A DNA stretch of 42,561 nt from Terrihalobacillus insolitus (GCF_028416575.1 NZ_JAMQKB010000022.1:1-42561), one strand, 5' to 3'; shown: positions 23,889-33,405, counted from the stretch's first letter. Notes: generated by a model not told the origin, from the letters alone. Numbers and translations are program-made.

Positions 23889-24849
23889 TGCAGCAGGGGT
23901 TGGACCAGAGATTATCGTAAAAAGCTTACAGCATAAAGAGGTCTATAAGCATGCCCACCCAATTGTCATTGGTGATGCGAAACGATTGAAACGCGCTGCT
24001 AAACTTTTACAAGTCGATAGCCAGATTACACGAATAACTGATAAGGATTCTTTTCATACTACTACTTCAACTGAAATAAAATGCCTTGACTTAGATATTA
24101 TCTCAGCAGATTTACCATTTGGTGAAGTGTCAGCTGAGGCTGGTAATGGATCGTTTCAATTCCTGAAAACAGCGATTGATTTGGCAAATGAGCATAAAAT
24201 TGATGCGATTTGTACGGCTCCTTTAAACAAAGAAGCCCTCCATAAAGCCGGTCATATTTATCCAGGGCATACAGAAATTTTGGCGGAGCTTACTGGAACG
24301 AAAGACTTTTCTATGATGCTTTCTTCACCAAAATTAAAGGTAATTCATGTCACGACACACGTAGGATTACTAGACGCGATTCGCATGATTAATCCTGAAC
24401 GAGTCTATCATGTTATTCGACTGGCACATCAAACGTTAACAAGAGCAGGAATTACTAATCCGAGAATTGCAGTTTGCGGAATCAACCCCCATGCAGGGGA
24501 AAACGGATTATTTGGGTATGGAGAAGAGGAAGAGAAGGTTGTACCTGGTGTGATGAAGGCACAGGAAGAAGGGATAGATGTACAAGGTCCCCTTCCTGCC
24601 GACACTCTATTCTTCCGAGCTGTTCGTGGTGATTTTGATATGGTAGTCGCTATGTATCACGATCAAGGTCATGGCCCAATAAAAGTACTGGGACTGGAAG
24701 CTGGCGTGAATATTACAGTCGGTCTTCCGATTATCCGCACCAGTGTAGATCACGGAACTGCTTTTGACATCGCAGGAACAGGAATTGCCGATGAACAAAG
24801 TTTATTGGAGGCAATTCGACAAGCTATTGAACTAGCACCAAAAAAATGA
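23851..24849 (+). CDS. pdxA2: PdxA2, 4-phospho-D-threonate 3-dehydrogenase
   Basis: A 332-residue member of the PdxA family (4-hydroxythreonine-4-phosphate dehydrogenase). In DUF1537 operons the PdxA2 branch oxidises 4-phospho-D-threonate, which loses CO2 to give dihydroxyacetone phosphate, so kinase and dehydrogenase together reach glycolysis. Seen: GITMGDAAGVGPEI at the N terminus, PLNKEALHKAGH, PGHTEILAE, VTTHVGLLDA, INPHAGENGLFG and YHDQGHGPIKVL; the His residues in the last three supply the divalent metal site. AAAGGAGTG lies before the ATG, inside the kinase gene. No other pyridoxine gene is nearby, which supports a catabolic role. A hairpin follows. Confidence 0.9.
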   Translation: MNKKPIIGITMGDAAGVGPEIIVKSLQHKEVYKHAHPIVIGDAKRLKRAAKLLQVDSQITRITDKDSFHTTTSTEIKCLDLDIISADLPFGEVSAEAGNGSFQFLKTAIDLANEHKIDAICTAPLNKEALHKAGHIYPGHTEILAELTGTKDFSMMLSSPKLKVIHVTTHVGLLDAIRMINPERVYHVIRLAHQTLTRAGITNPRIAVCGINPHAGENGLFGYGEEEEKVVPGVMKAQEEGIDVQGPLPADTLFFRAVRGDFDMVVAMYHDQGHGPIKVLGLEAGVNITVGLPIIRTSVDHGTAFDIAGTGIADEQSLLEAIRQAIELAPKK

Positions 24850-24872
24850 GGTTAAGAATGGGTTAGGAATTT

Positions 24873-24903
24873 GAGGTAGCGGAGTGCACTACCTCATTTT
24901 TCA
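24873..24903 (+). terminator. terminator of the threonate operon
   Basis: GAGGTAG (24873-24879) pairs with CTACCTC (24889-24895), followed by ATTTTT. It lies 23 bases after the pdxA2 stop and is a clear intrinsic terminator. Confidence 0.85.
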
Positions 24904-25118
24904 TCCATCTTATTTTGAATGATTTAGCCTTTCTGAATCCTGCAGCAAAATTTTTTTTGCTACGACAAAACCTGGATATTTTGGCCATTATATTATTGGT
25001 GCTCTTGTTTACGCTTAATTCAGACTTCCCTTTTCTAATCGGTTTACTTATAATAAAGTTATCCTCTCGTTATTCCCTACCTCTTTTTAACAATTTCTAT
25101 TAGGAAAGGAAGTGTGCG

Positions 25119-26024
25119 ATGCCTTACAAATCACGCACGAAATCGTTAGAGTTATTAGTTTTAGAATCCTTAGATACCCGAATGCATTTAAGCGATAAGG
25201 ATAAGCAGTATTATCATAATCTTAGAAAGGGGTATGAAGGAGAGAAAGTATTTGATGCTTTGCTAGAGAAGCAACAGTTTGATTGTCTCATATTAAATGA
25301 TTTACTACTTAAATTGAAAAATACTACATTTCAAATCGACTCTCTAGTAATTATGTCAGGAACGATTCAATTTTATGAAGTAAAGAATTTCGAGGGAGAT
25401 TTTATTTACGAATCGGACAAGTTGTATAAGAATGAAAAAATTGAAGTTAGCAACCCTCTCAATCAGTTAAATAGAAGTGAATCTTTACTACGTCAATTAA
25501 TACAGAGTCTTGGATTTAATTTCTCCGTTAAAGGTTCTGTTGTTTTCATTAACCCCGAATTTACCTTGTATCAATCACCACTTAACAGACCTTTTATCTT
25601 CCCAACTCAAATCAATAGTTATTTAAACAAACTTAGTTCCTCATCTTCTAAATTACACGGAAAGCACAAAGCGTTAGCAGATAAACTAATTGCACTGCAC
25701 ATGCAACAATCACCCTATCAACTATTACCCTCATACGATTATGATCAACTAACAAAAGGAATAACTTGTCTAAGCTGCAACACATTTAATCTCACCCTCG
25801 ATGGTAGGTATTGTGTTTGCAAGGATTGTGGGCACAAGGAAATGGTTGACACAGCCCTATTACGTAGTGTAAAAGAATACAAGCTTTTATTTTCTAACAA
25901 ACCTATTACCACAAACGGAATACATGAGTGGTGCAAAATCATTGAATCTAAGAGAACGATTAGAAGAGTTTTAGAGCAGAACTTTAAAAAAGTGGGCATA
26001 AAACAATGGGCTCAATACGAATAA
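25119..26024 (+). CDS. NERD-domain protein with C-terminal zinc-ribbon-like cysteines
   Basis: A 301-residue protein. Residues about 35-150 match the nuclease-related NERD domain: GYEGEKVFDALL, then FQIDSLVI with the conserved Asp and IQFYEVKNFEGDF with Glu-x-Lys, a PD-(D/E)XK-like arrangement (Asp about 69, Glu-Val-Lys about 87-89). The C-terminal part has CLSC and CVCKDCGHKE, likely a zinc ribbon. NERD proteins are common in Bacillaceae, often singly encoded, with no settled function; a nuclease activity is inferred from the fold only. GGAAAGGAAG precedes the ATG. It is a single gene between the threonate terminator and the 52-bp tandem array. Confidence 0.8.
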   Translation: MPYKSRTKSLELLVLESLDTRMHLSDKDKQYYHNLRKGYEGEKVFDALLEKQQFDCLILNDLLLKLKNTTFQIDSLVIMSGTIQFYEVKNFEGDFIYESDKLYKNEKIEVSNPLNQLNRSESLLRQLIQSLGFNFSVKGSVVFINPEFTLYQSPLNRPFIFPTQINSYLNKLSSSSSKLHGKHKALADKLIALHMQQSPYQLLPSYDYDQLTKGITCLSCNTFNLTLDGRYCVCKDCGHKEMVDTALLRSVKEYKLLFSNKPITTNGIHEWCKIIESKRTIRRVLEQNFKKVGIKQWAQYE

Positions 26025-26108
26025 ATATTAAAATACAAGTTAGTTAGCTGAACGACTGGTATGGGGCCTTTAACTAGGTGTGGGCTTCTACTGAATATAA
26101 CTGAATGA

Positions 26109-27303
26109 GAACGCATTTTATCCGTTTTCCAACCCGCTTGCGCTCTCATCCGGTCGATCACGATGCGTTCACTCCGTTTTTTGACCCGAACGCGCTCTCA
26201 TCCAGCCGATCACGACGCATTCACTCGGTTTTCTGCCCCGATCGCGCTCTCATCCAGCCGATCACGACGCGTTCACTCAATTTTTCGACCCGAACGCGCT
26301 CTCATCCAGCCGATCACGACGCGTTCGCTCCGTTTTCCGACCCGCTCGCGCTCTCATCCAGCCGATCACGACGCGTTCACTCAATTTTTCGACCCGAACG
26401 CGCTCTCATCCAGCCGATCACGACGCGTTCGCTCCGTTTTCCGACCCGCTCGCGCTCTCATCCCGCCGATCACGACGCGTTCACTCGATTTTTCAACCCG
26501 AACGCGCTCTCATCCAGCCGATCACGACGCGTTCACTCGATTTTCTGCCCCGCTCGCGCTCTCATTCGGCCGATCACGACGCGTTCACTCGATTTTTCGA
26601 CCCGATCGCGCTCTCATCCAGCCGATCACGACGCATTCACTCGATTTTTCAACCCGCTCGCGCTCTCATCCAGCCGATCACGACGCGTTCACTCGATTTT
26701 TCGACCCGATCGCGCTCTCATCCAGCCGATCACGACACGTTCACTCGATTTTTCGACCCGAACGCGCTCTCATCCAGCCGATCACGACGCGTTCACTCGA
26801 TTTTTCGACCCGATCGCGCTCTCATCCAGCCGATCACGACGCGTTCACTCGATTTTTCGACCCGAACGCGCTCTCATCCAGCCGATCACGACACGTTCAC
26901 TCGATTTTTCAACCCGAACGCGTTCTCATCCAGCCGATCACGACGCGTTCGCTCCGTTTTCCGACCCGCTCGCGCTCTCATCCAGCCGATCACGACACGT
27001 TCACTCCGTTTTCCAACCCGCTCGCGTTCTCATCCAGCCGATCACGACGCGTTCGCTCCGTTTTCCGACCCGCTCGCGTTCTCATCCAGCCGATCACGAC
27101 GCGTTCGCTCCGTTTTCCGACCCGCTCGCGCTCTCATCCAGCCGATCACGACACGTTCACTCCGTTTTCCAACCCGAACGCGCTCTCATCCAGCCGATCA
27201 CGACGCATTCACTCGATTTTTCGACCCAAACGCGTTCTCATCCAGCCGATCACGTTTTCCGACCCGCTCGCGCTCTCATCCAGCCGATCACGACGCGTTC
27301 GCT
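26109..27303. repeat. tandem array, about 23 units of 52 bp
   Basis: The phrase CTCTCATCCAGCCGATCACG recurs from 26143 to 27235 at an exact 52-bp step (22 starts without a single length change), then once more at 27273 after a unit shortened by 14 bases; a partial unit leads in at 26109. Each unit goes on with ACGCGTTC and a variable middle of two main kinds, CACTCGATTTTTCGACCC or CGCTCCGTTTTCCGACCC. GC content is far above the surroundings. In many units GAACGCG and CGCGTTC form a 7-bp inverted repeat across 21 bases. Two long overlapping frames run through it only because the repeat lacks stop codons; since 52 is not a multiple of 3, they cycle through all three frames. I regard it as non-coding. 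Confidence 0.95.
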
Positions 27304-27340
27304 AGGTTTATTTCAACTAGATATATTAATAAACTCTAAC

Positions 27341-27373
27341 AAAAAACACCCCCCAGCATCGGCCAGAGGGGTG
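27341..27373 (-). terminator. terminator of the ectoine operon
   Basis: On the minus strand CACCCC pairs with GGGGTG around a 15-base loop and is followed by TTTTTTG. It lies 32 bases after the aldehyde dehydrogenase stop and separates the operon from the tandem array. Confidence 0.85.
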
Positions 27374-27404
27374 ATTCATCTAAATTCGTAATCCATTTCC
27401 GCTG

Positions 27405-28853
27405 CTAAATAGCATTCTGATTTAACCGGAAATTGACTACTTTTGGGTCTGTCATTGCTTCAATTGCGGTTCGAACGCCTTCACGTCCTAGGCCTGATCC
27501 TTTTACTCCGCCAAATGGCATGGCGTCAATGCGGTAGTCACTGCTGTCATTTACCATGACGCCACCTACGTTTAGCCTTTGGATTGCGTAAAAGGCTTTG
27601 TCGAGATTCTTAGTGAAGATTCCAGCTTGAAGTCCGTAATTTACGTCATTTGCGAATTCAACCGCTTCGTCTAAGCTGTTAACTGGGTAAATTAACACGA
27701 CTGGGCCGAAAATTTCTTCCTTGGCAATTCGCGCTGTGTCAGGCACATCTGTTAAAACAGTCGGATAGTAGAATGCTCCTTCACGTCTTCCGCCAGTATG
27801 AATGTTTGCGCCTTCTAGCAGTGCTTCGCTTACCCAGCTTTCCACTCGTTTTGCTTCCTTTTCGTTTATCATCGGTCCCATGTCGGTTAATTCCGACATT
27901 TTATCACCTGTTTGGATGTTGTTGGTTAGCTTAACAAAATAATTTAAAAATTCCTCGTATTTATCCTTCTCTACGTAAATGCGTTGAACTCCTAGACAGT
28001 TTTGACCGACAGCTGAAAAGGCTCCTGACACGCTTGACTGCACAGCATCTTGAATATCAGCATCCTGTAATACAATAACAGGGGAGTTGGACCCTAACTC
28101 CATGTTTATTTTTTTCAAGCCTGCTTTATGGGCAATGGTTTCTCCTGCTTCTAATCCTCCTGTGAAGGAGACCATTTTCACTGCAGGATGGGTTACGAGT
28201 ACATCGCCAACCTCTCTACCTGAGCCAGTGACAACCGATAATAACCCTTCAGGTAAGCCTGCAGCAATAAAAGCATCTGCAAGCAATAACGCGCTTAGCG
28301 GAGTGACCGATGCTGGTTTGACGACGATGGCATTCCCTGCAGCAAGAGCAGGACCTACTTTGTGTGCTACCAGGTTTAGTGGGTCGTTAAAAGGTGTAAT
28401 CGCTCCAATGACACCGATTGGAAAACGATAATAATAGCCCACTCGGTTCTCGCTTCCTTCGTTTTGATCAAAATTTATCGTTTCTCCGTTAATGCGCCTC
28501 GCTTCCTCTGCACTAATTCGTAATGTTTGGATCGCACGTTTAACTTCTCCACGGGCTTCTGTAATCGTCTTACTTCCTTCAGAGGCTATGGTTCGTGCAT
28601 ATTGCTCTTGATGTTCAGAAACATAGTCTGCTGCTTTATTGATTACGCGAATGCGATCGTGGACTGGCCAGTTTCGGGCGCTTTCAAACGCACGATTTGC
28701 CTCGTCAATTGCTTTTAGCATGTCATCCTTAGATGCCAGAGGAACTGTTGCAATTAGCTGGTTGTCTTGAGGATTATAAACCTCAAAAGTATTTTCTGCA
28801 TCTAACCATTTTCCTGCAACAAGCATTTTTTCCGTTCTTATTTGTGTTTGCAT
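27405..28853 (-). CDS. aldehyde dehydrogenase, probably aspartate-semialdehyde oxidation (DoeC role)
   Basis: A 482-residue NAD(P)-dependent aldehyde dehydrogenase with all catalytic parts: TPFNDP (Asn about 156), MELGSNSP (Glu about 252) and GQNCLG (Cys about 286), plus EEIFGPV and MPFGGVKGSG near the C terminus. AAAGGCGG precedes the ATG. It is the last gene of the ectoine operon, 15 bases after the homoserine dehydrogenase. In ectoine degradation DoeC oxidises L-aspartate 4-semialdehyde to aspartate, and this gene is the only candidate for the step here. The sequence alone does not fix the substrate; a succinate-semialdehyde-like enzyme is possible. Cytoplasmic. Confidence 0.85.
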   Translation of the reverse strand: MQTQIRTEKMLVAGKWLDAENTFEVYNPQDNQLIATVPLASKDDMLKAIDEANRAFESARNWPVHDRIRVINKAADYVSEHQEQYARTIASEGSKTITEARGEVKRAIQTLRISAEEARRINGETINFDQNEGSENRVGYYYRFPIGVIGAITPFNDPLNLVAHKVGPALAAGNAIVVKPASVTPLSALLLADAFIAAGLPEGLLSVVTGSGREVGDVLVTHPAVKMVSFTGGLEAGETIAHKAGLKKINMELGSNSPVIVLQDADIQDAVQSSVSGAFSAVGQNCLGVQRIYVEKDKYEEFLNYFVKLTNNIQTGDKMSELTDMGPMINEKEAKRVESWVSEALLEGANIHTGGRREGAFYYPTVLTDVPDTARIAKEEIFGPVVLIYPVNSLDEAVEFANDVNYGLQAGIFTKNLDKAFYAIQRLNVGGVMVNDSSDYRIDAMPFGGVKGSGLGREGVRTAIEAMTDPKVVNFRLNQNAI

Positions 28854-28868
28854 AACGCACCGCCTTTC

Positions 28869-29921
28869 TCATATTTTTGCAAGAGCGTTTTGCTTTTGGT
28901 AATGGATAATGTCAATTAATAAGGAATACCCTGTTTCAATTAAACCTGCTCCTGCTCCTGTTAGTAGGATTGGTCCTGCTAGGTCACATTCATATAAGAT
29001 GGCATTGGTTGAACCTGTAACCCCTGCCAAAGGATCATCCGCATCAATTTTTTCTGGCTTTATAGAAGCAGTAACGTTTCCATTTTCCTTCGTCACACGT
29101 GCTAATAATCGCCATTTCTTGTTTTCCTTTAATGCCTGCTGGATCATTTCCTGGGTAATATTTGAGATCCCCTCACAAGGAATATCCTCAGCAGAAACTG
29201 GAGTACCCATTAAGTAATTGGATAGAATTGCCGCTTTATATCTTGCATCGTAGCCTTCTACATCACTTGTTGGATCGGCTTCTGCATAACCGAGCTCTTG
29301 GGCTTTCTTTAATGCCCCATCATAGGATTGCCCCTTTTCCATTTCGGTTAAAATGTAGTTTGTTGTACCATTTAAAATCCCTTTAATTTCATGAATCTCG
29401 TTCCCCGCTAATGTTGTTACTGGCATTCTTAATGCTGGCGTACCACTCATTACCGTTCCTTCAAATCCCCAGAATACCCCGTTTTGCTCGGCTAGTTCAT
29501 TTAGTTCATTATAAGCAAGGGCAACAGGTCCCTTGTTTGTTGTCACGACACTTTTCTTATTTTCAAAAGCTGCTTTATGATGATCAATTGCAGGTTGACC
29601 TGTTTTTACATCTGTAAAGGTAACCTCGACGATCATATCCGCATTACTATTTTGGATTGTTTCTAAGCTATTCCAGCCTTTGATGATGCCTGGCTGGTCA
29701 GGATAGTTTTCCACATTGCCTGTTTCTCTAACCGTATCGAGTAGCTTTTGTGTGTTCAACCCGTCTGGATGGTATATAGATCCTTTCATTACATCGGATA
29801 CGGCGACGACTTCTGTTTCCAATCCGTATTTGTTTCGTAGTGACTGGCTGCGTTCGTCTAGAAGTTTTGCTAGTGCCTGCCCAACACCACCAAATCCAAT
29901 AAAGGCTATTTTTGTTGTCAT
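28869..29921 (-). CDS. homoserine dehydrogenase without ACT domain
   Basis: A 350-residue homoserine dehydrogenase, which interconverts L-aspartate 4-semialdehyde and L-homoserine with NAD(P)H. Seen: an N-terminal Rossmann motif FIGFGGVGQALA (about 7-18), VVTTNKGPVA (about 125-134), GILNGTTNYILTEM (about 183-196) and AEADPTSDVEGYDARYK (about 215-231), which holds the catalytic Asp/Lys region. It ends after the catalytic domain, so the regulatory ACT domain of the biosynthetic Bacillus enzyme is absent. AGGTGG precedes the ATG. It lies 2 bases after doeB. Its place in an ectoine operon suggests it handles semialdehyde made from diaminobutyrate, not threonine biosynthesis. Confidence 0.88.
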   Translation of the reverse strand: MTTKIAFIGFGGVGQALAKLLDERSQSLRNKYGLETEVVAVSDVMKGSIYHPDGLNTQKLLDTVRETGNVENYPDQPGIIKGWNSLETIQNSNADMIVEVTFTDVKTGQPAIDHHKAAFENKKSVVTTNKGPVALAYNELNELAEQNGVFWGFEGTVMSGTPALRMPVTTLAGNEIHEIKGILNGTTNYILTEMEKGQSYDGALKKAQELGYAEADPTSDVEGYDARYKAAILSNYLMGTPVSAEDIPCEGISNITQEMIQQALKENKKWRLLARVTKENGNVTASIKPEKIDADDPLAGVTGSTNAILYECDLAGPILLTGAGAGLIETGYSLLIDIIHYQKQNALAKI

Positions 29922-29923
29922 CC

Positions 29924-31126
29924 TTATTTTCCACCTCCATCAAGTAATAATCGATGGGCACATGCAGTAAATAGTGCTGTCCCGATTGGAAGCACATCTT
30001 CGTTGATTTTAAAATCTGGTGTGTGTAAATGCCGCATGATACCATCGTCAAATCCGCAACCGAGAAAGAACATAGCACCGGGTATTTGTTTTGTGATGTG
30101 CCCAAAATCCTCGCTTCCCATTCCAAAAGGTTCTTCATACATATTCATATTTGGAAAAAGCGTACCAACCGCCTGACGAATTACGTTGTTTATCTTTCTA
30201 TCGTTTACAAGGGCTGGTTCCCCTTGCTCGAGCTGAAGTTCATAGTCTCCGCCAAAAGCGTGCACCACTCCAGCTATTTGTTCCAATTCTCTTTTCAACT
30301 GCTCGCGTACGTCATCTGTATATGAACGCATTGTACCTCTAATCTTTACTTGATCTGGTATTACATTCATAGCAGTACCACCTTGAATTTGACCAACACT
30401 AATTGTCCCGACATCGAGCGGATTCATTTTCCTACTGATCAGACTATAAATCCCCTGTAGAACATAGGTCATCATCCAAAATGGGTCTTTTCCTTGATGT
30501 GGATATCCGCCGTGACCCCCTGTTCCTGTTATCGTTAGTTCAAAATTATCAATGTTAGCCATGCTCGGTCCGTCGTTCACTTGAATTTCTCCAACCTGAC
30601 GCCATGGACACATGTGTAAAGCAAGTGCAGCATCTACGTCATCCAATACACCAGATTGAAGTACATATGGTGCTCCTGTTATGCCCTGTTCGTCTGTATC
30701 CTCTTCAGCTGGCTGAAAAATAAGCTTGACTGTGCCAGTTAGATTGCCAGCTTCATAGTCTTCTACTAATAGTTTTGCTGTTCCTAATAGGATGGCCGTG
30801 TGTGCGTCATGCCCACAGGCGTGCATCATACCATGATAGGTGGAAGCATACTCATCATCGTTTAATTCCTGAATGGGCAGAGCGTCCATGTCTGCCCGGA
30901 TTGCAATGACAGGAGCCTCCCCATTTCCTAGTGTGGCGACAATGCCATGTTTACCTATCCCTGTTTCTAGCTTCAAAATGCCCATCGAGCGTAGAACCGA
31001 TTCGATGAATTTACTCGTTTGTTTTTCCTGGAAACTCAGTTCTGGGTATTTGTGCAAGTGGCGCCGCCAGGAAACAAGCCACGTTTTAATTTCCTCTGCA
31101 CGATCTACGATATTTTCATTCGCCAA
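29924..31126 (-). CDS. doeB: N-acetyl-diaminobutyrate deacetylase (M20 amidohydrolase)
   Basis: A 400-residue M20-family metal amidohydrolase. Seen: RRHLHKYPELSFQE at the N terminus, IRADMDALPIQE (about 76-87), HACGHDAHT (about 102-110; Cys104 and His106 probably bind metal), FQPAEE (about 137-142) and MGSEDFGH near the C terminus. Beside doeA it most likely removes acetate from N-acetyl-L-2,4-diaminobutyrate made by ectoine ring opening (DoeB/EutE role). Aminoacylase or hippurate hydrolase would be the call without this context. The start is a TTG with GAGGGGAGG 8 bases upstream. It is tightly linked to the homoserine dehydrogenase (2-base gap). Confidence 0.83.
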   Translation of the reverse strand: MANENIVDRAEEIKTWLVSWRRHLHKYPELSFQEKQTSKFIESVLRSMGILKLETGIGKHGIVATLGNGEAPVIAIRADMDALPIQELNDDEYASTYHGMMHACGHDAHTAILLGTAKLLVEDYEAGNLTGTVKLIFQPAEEDTDEQGITGAPYVLQSGVLDDVDAALALHMCPWRQVGEIQVNDGPSMANIDNFELTITGTGGHGGYPHQGKDPFWMMTYVLQGIYSLISRKMNPLDVGTISVGQIQGGTAMNVIPDQVKIRGTMRSYTDDVREQLKRELEQIAGVVHAFGGDYELQLEQGEPALVNDRKINNVIRQAVGTLFPNMNMYEEPFGMGSEDFGHITKQIPGAMFFLGCGFDDGIMRHLHTPDFKINEDVLPIGTALFTACAHRLLLDGGGK

Positions 31127-31144
31127 GGGAATAGCCTCCCCTCT

Positions 31145-32344
31145 TTAGTTGTTTACAAATAGGTGTTCTGGTAATGCATGAAAGGCTTGCTCTAGGTCAT
31201 TGATTAAGTCTTCTATATCTTCAATTCCTGCTGAATAACGAATCAAGCCCTCTGGAATACCCATTGCAGCACGTTCTTCTGGAGTACACTCAACGTGACT
31301 TGTCGTACGAGATGGTCCAACAACCGTTTCAACAGATCCAAGGTTTGCTGCACGATTTGCAAACTGAAGCTTTGGCAGCAGGTGACGTACTGTATCGACT
31401 CCACCCTTAACAGAGAAGCTCAGCATACCACCGAATCCATCCATTTGTTTTTTCGCAATGTCATGACCTGTATGACCTTCTAATCCCGGATAAAAAACAT
31501 CATCGACTACATCGACCGTCTGTAAATATCTTGCGACTGCCATTGCGTTTTCGTTCTGTTTCTCAATTCGAAGCTTCAATGTTTTCATTCCTCGTAAAAG
31601 CAGATAAGCTGCCATCGGATCTAGTGTTGCTCCATTTATTTCACGATAATGATAAATTTGTTCGACAAGTTCCTTTGCTCCGCAAACAGCGCCACCTAAT
31701 GCATCTGCATGGCCACCGAGAAATTTTGTAGCACTATGAATAACTAAATCTGCACCTAAGTGTAATGGCCTTTGATTTATCGGCGTTGCAAATGTATTAT
31801 CTACAACAACAATGGCCCCTTTTTCCTTACCAACTTGCGCCATCCGCTCTAGATCCGTGATTTTTACGGTAGGGTTTGTTGGAGTTTCGAGATAAAGTAC
31901 TTTACAGCCTTTTTCAATCTCTTGTTCAATAATCTCATGATTTCCTGTTTCGCAAAGTGCAACTTCTACGTGTTGTTTTGGTAAAAACTCTGTAAATATT
32001 TTATTTGTTCCACCATAGGTATCTTTAATTGAGACGACGCGATCACCTGGATAAAGGAACGTATTCAATGTGTTACTAATTGCAGCCATTCCAGTTGAGA
32101 AGCTTGTAGCTGCCTCTGCTTCTTCTAAGTCTTTTATTTTATCTTCAAATGCCTGGACAGTCGGATTTGTGTTTCGTCCGTATATATGTCCTTCTTTTTT
32201 GCCGATCGCAACGTCATACCATTCATCCATATCGTCGTAACCGAACGAAACGCTATGAACAACGGGTACCTGTGTTGCTCCAAATGCGAGTTGATCCTTC
32301 TCTCCTGCCCAAATTGCTCTTGTGCCGATGTTAGTTTTTTTCAT
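31145..32344 (-). CDS. cystathionine gamma-lyase/synthase-like PLP enzyme
   Basis: A 399-residue Cys/Met-metabolism PLP enzyme of fold type I. Seen: YGRNTNPTVQAFEDKI (about 55-70), FSTGMAAIS (about 82-90), YLETPTNPT (about 151-159), VDNTFATP (about 181-188) and SATKFLGGHADALGG, whose Lys at about 207 should bind PLP; SVETVVGPSRTTSH lies near the C terminus. Family members do gamma- or beta-elimination or replacement on amino acids such as cystathionine, homocysteine or homoserine derivatives. Here it lies between eutC and doeB in an ectoine operon, 18 bases before doeB. No diaminobutyrate transaminase (DoeD) is present, so it may act on diaminobutyrate or homoserine; this is inference. AGGAGAGG precedes the ATG. 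Confidence 0.87.
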   Translation of the reverse strand: MKKTNIGTRAIWAGEKDQLAFGATQVPVVHSVSFGYDDMDEWYDVAIGKKEGHIYGRNTNPTVQAFEDKIKDLEEAEAATSFSTGMAAISNTLNTFLYPGDRVVSIKDTYGGTNKIFTEFLPKQHVEVALCETGNHEIIEQEIEKGCKVLYLETPTNPTVKITDLERMAQVGKEKGAIVVVDNTFATPINQRPLHLGADLVIHSATKFLGGHADALGGAVCGAKELVEQIYHYREINGATLDPMAAYLLLRGMKTLKLRIEKQNENAMAVARYLQTVDVVDDVFYPGLEGHTGHDIAKKQMDGFGGMLSFSVKGGVDTVRHLLPKLQFANRAANLGSVETVVGPSRTTSHVECTPEERAAMGIPEGLIRYSAGIEDIEDLINDLEQAFHALPEHLFVNN

Positions 32345-32421
32345 GTCAGCCTCTCCTCCTTATTGTTGTATGTTGACGATTTTACACTTACTTAAACCTA
32401 CATCACCTCGACCTGCTGATC

Positions 32422-33405
32422 TTAGTCAACCTTCTGATTTTCCAGCTCTTTAAATAAATAATGATACGTATATCGAGCAATAGCCGTATCTTGTACGCCT
32501 ATGCCTGTTAAATCACAAATTGTAATTTGATCATCCTTTGTTCGTCCACGCTCTTTTCCTGTGGTAATTTCACCAAGCTCGATTGCATCTCGTTCTACTC
32601 GTTCAGAGGTAGCCGCTCTTAATTCTCCGAGGCGCGTTGATTGGTCCTTTACATCGCACACAAAAAGATCTGCTGCCTCTAAGACGTCTGCACTTAATTC
32701 CTGTTTGTGCTCCGCATCTGAGCCCATTGCCGTGATGTGTACACCTTTATGCAAGCTAGCCGCTTCTACAATCGGCTTTGTTGCGGGTGTTGTCGTTACG
32801 ACTACATCACTGTTTCTCACGGCCTCTGCAGCTTCTGATACGGGCTCGACTGGAATACCGAGTTGTTCTTCCATTTCACGTTTATACTGCTGTGCCTTGT
32901 CAGGTGATCTTCCGTACACATATGCTTTTTCGATATCACGGACAAGTGTTAAAGCTTGAAGCTGAAGCCGCGCCTGTGCACCCGTACCAATGATGCCAGC
33001 CACCTTACTATCCCTTTTTGTTAAATATTTTGCAGCAACAGCTCCAGCAGCGGCGGTTCGAATGTCTGTTAAATAACCATTATCAGCTAGCACAGCCTTT
33101 GGAATTCCTGTTTCCGCACTTAGCAATAGCATCATTCCATTTGCACTTGGCATGCCCAGTTTTGGATTATCAAAAAATCCAGATGAAATTTTGATTGCAA
33201 AACTATCATCCCCTTCGATATAAGCCGACTTAATATCTACTTCACCATTGTTTTCAGGAACGTCAATCCGCATAATTGGGGGCATGCTTACTTTTTTTTG
33301 AACTAGGTCGTTAAATGCCTGCTCAATGACTGCAATAACGACCTCATTCAGTTTCACCTTTTCAACAATGTCTGTTCTCGCTATTATTTCCAATTCATGC
33401 TGCAC
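32422..33405 (-). CDS. eutC: EutC, ornithine cyclodeaminase-like ectoine-utilisation protein
   Basis: A 327-residue member of the ornithine cyclodeaminase/mu-crystallin family with a central NAD(P)-binding Rossmann fold (GIIGTGAQARLQL, about 138-150) and the substrate-side motifs MPPIMRID, FAIKISSGF and LTDIRTAAAGAVAAKYL. In ectoine clusters the EutC branch works with EutB on the hydroxylated intermediate, probably in an imine reduction or hydrolysis step. The start is a GTG only 3 bases after the doeA stop, with AGGGG directly against it, so translation probably depends on coupling to doeA. The role comes mainly from context; alanine dehydrogenase-like members of the family exist. Confidence 0.82.
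   Translation of the reverse strand: MQHELEIIARTDIVEKVKLNEVVIAVIEQAFNDLVQKKVSMPPIMRIDVPENNGEVDIKSAYIEGDDSFAIKISSGFFDNPKLGMPSANGMMLLLSAETGIPKAVLADNGYLTDIRTAAAGAVAAKYLTKRDSKVAGIIGTGAQARLQLQALTLVRDIEKAYVYGRSPDKAQQYKREMEEQLGIPVEPVSEAAEAVRNSDVVVTTTPATKPIVEAASLHKGVHITAMGSDAEHKQELSADVLEAADLFVCDVKDQSTRLGELRAATSERVERDAIELGEITTGKERGRTKDDQITICDLTGIGVQDTAIARYTYHYLFKELENQKVD

Noticed and set aside
24915..25103. Hydrophobic 62-codon frame after the threonate terminator
   Set aside because: No ribosome site, and it starts right after a terminator in AT-rich DNA. The hydrophobic residues come from T-rich codons.
26109..27303. CRISPR array
   Set aside because: The period is constant but there are no unique spacers; the whole 52-bp unit is repeated and no cas genes are in the window.
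26105..27391. Two long overlapping open frames (428 and 380 codons) through the tandem array
   Set aside because: Both are products of a stop-free repeat: 52 bp is not a multiple of 3, so each frame repeats every 52 residues and two frames give near-identical proteins. There is no ribosome site and the composition is extreme.
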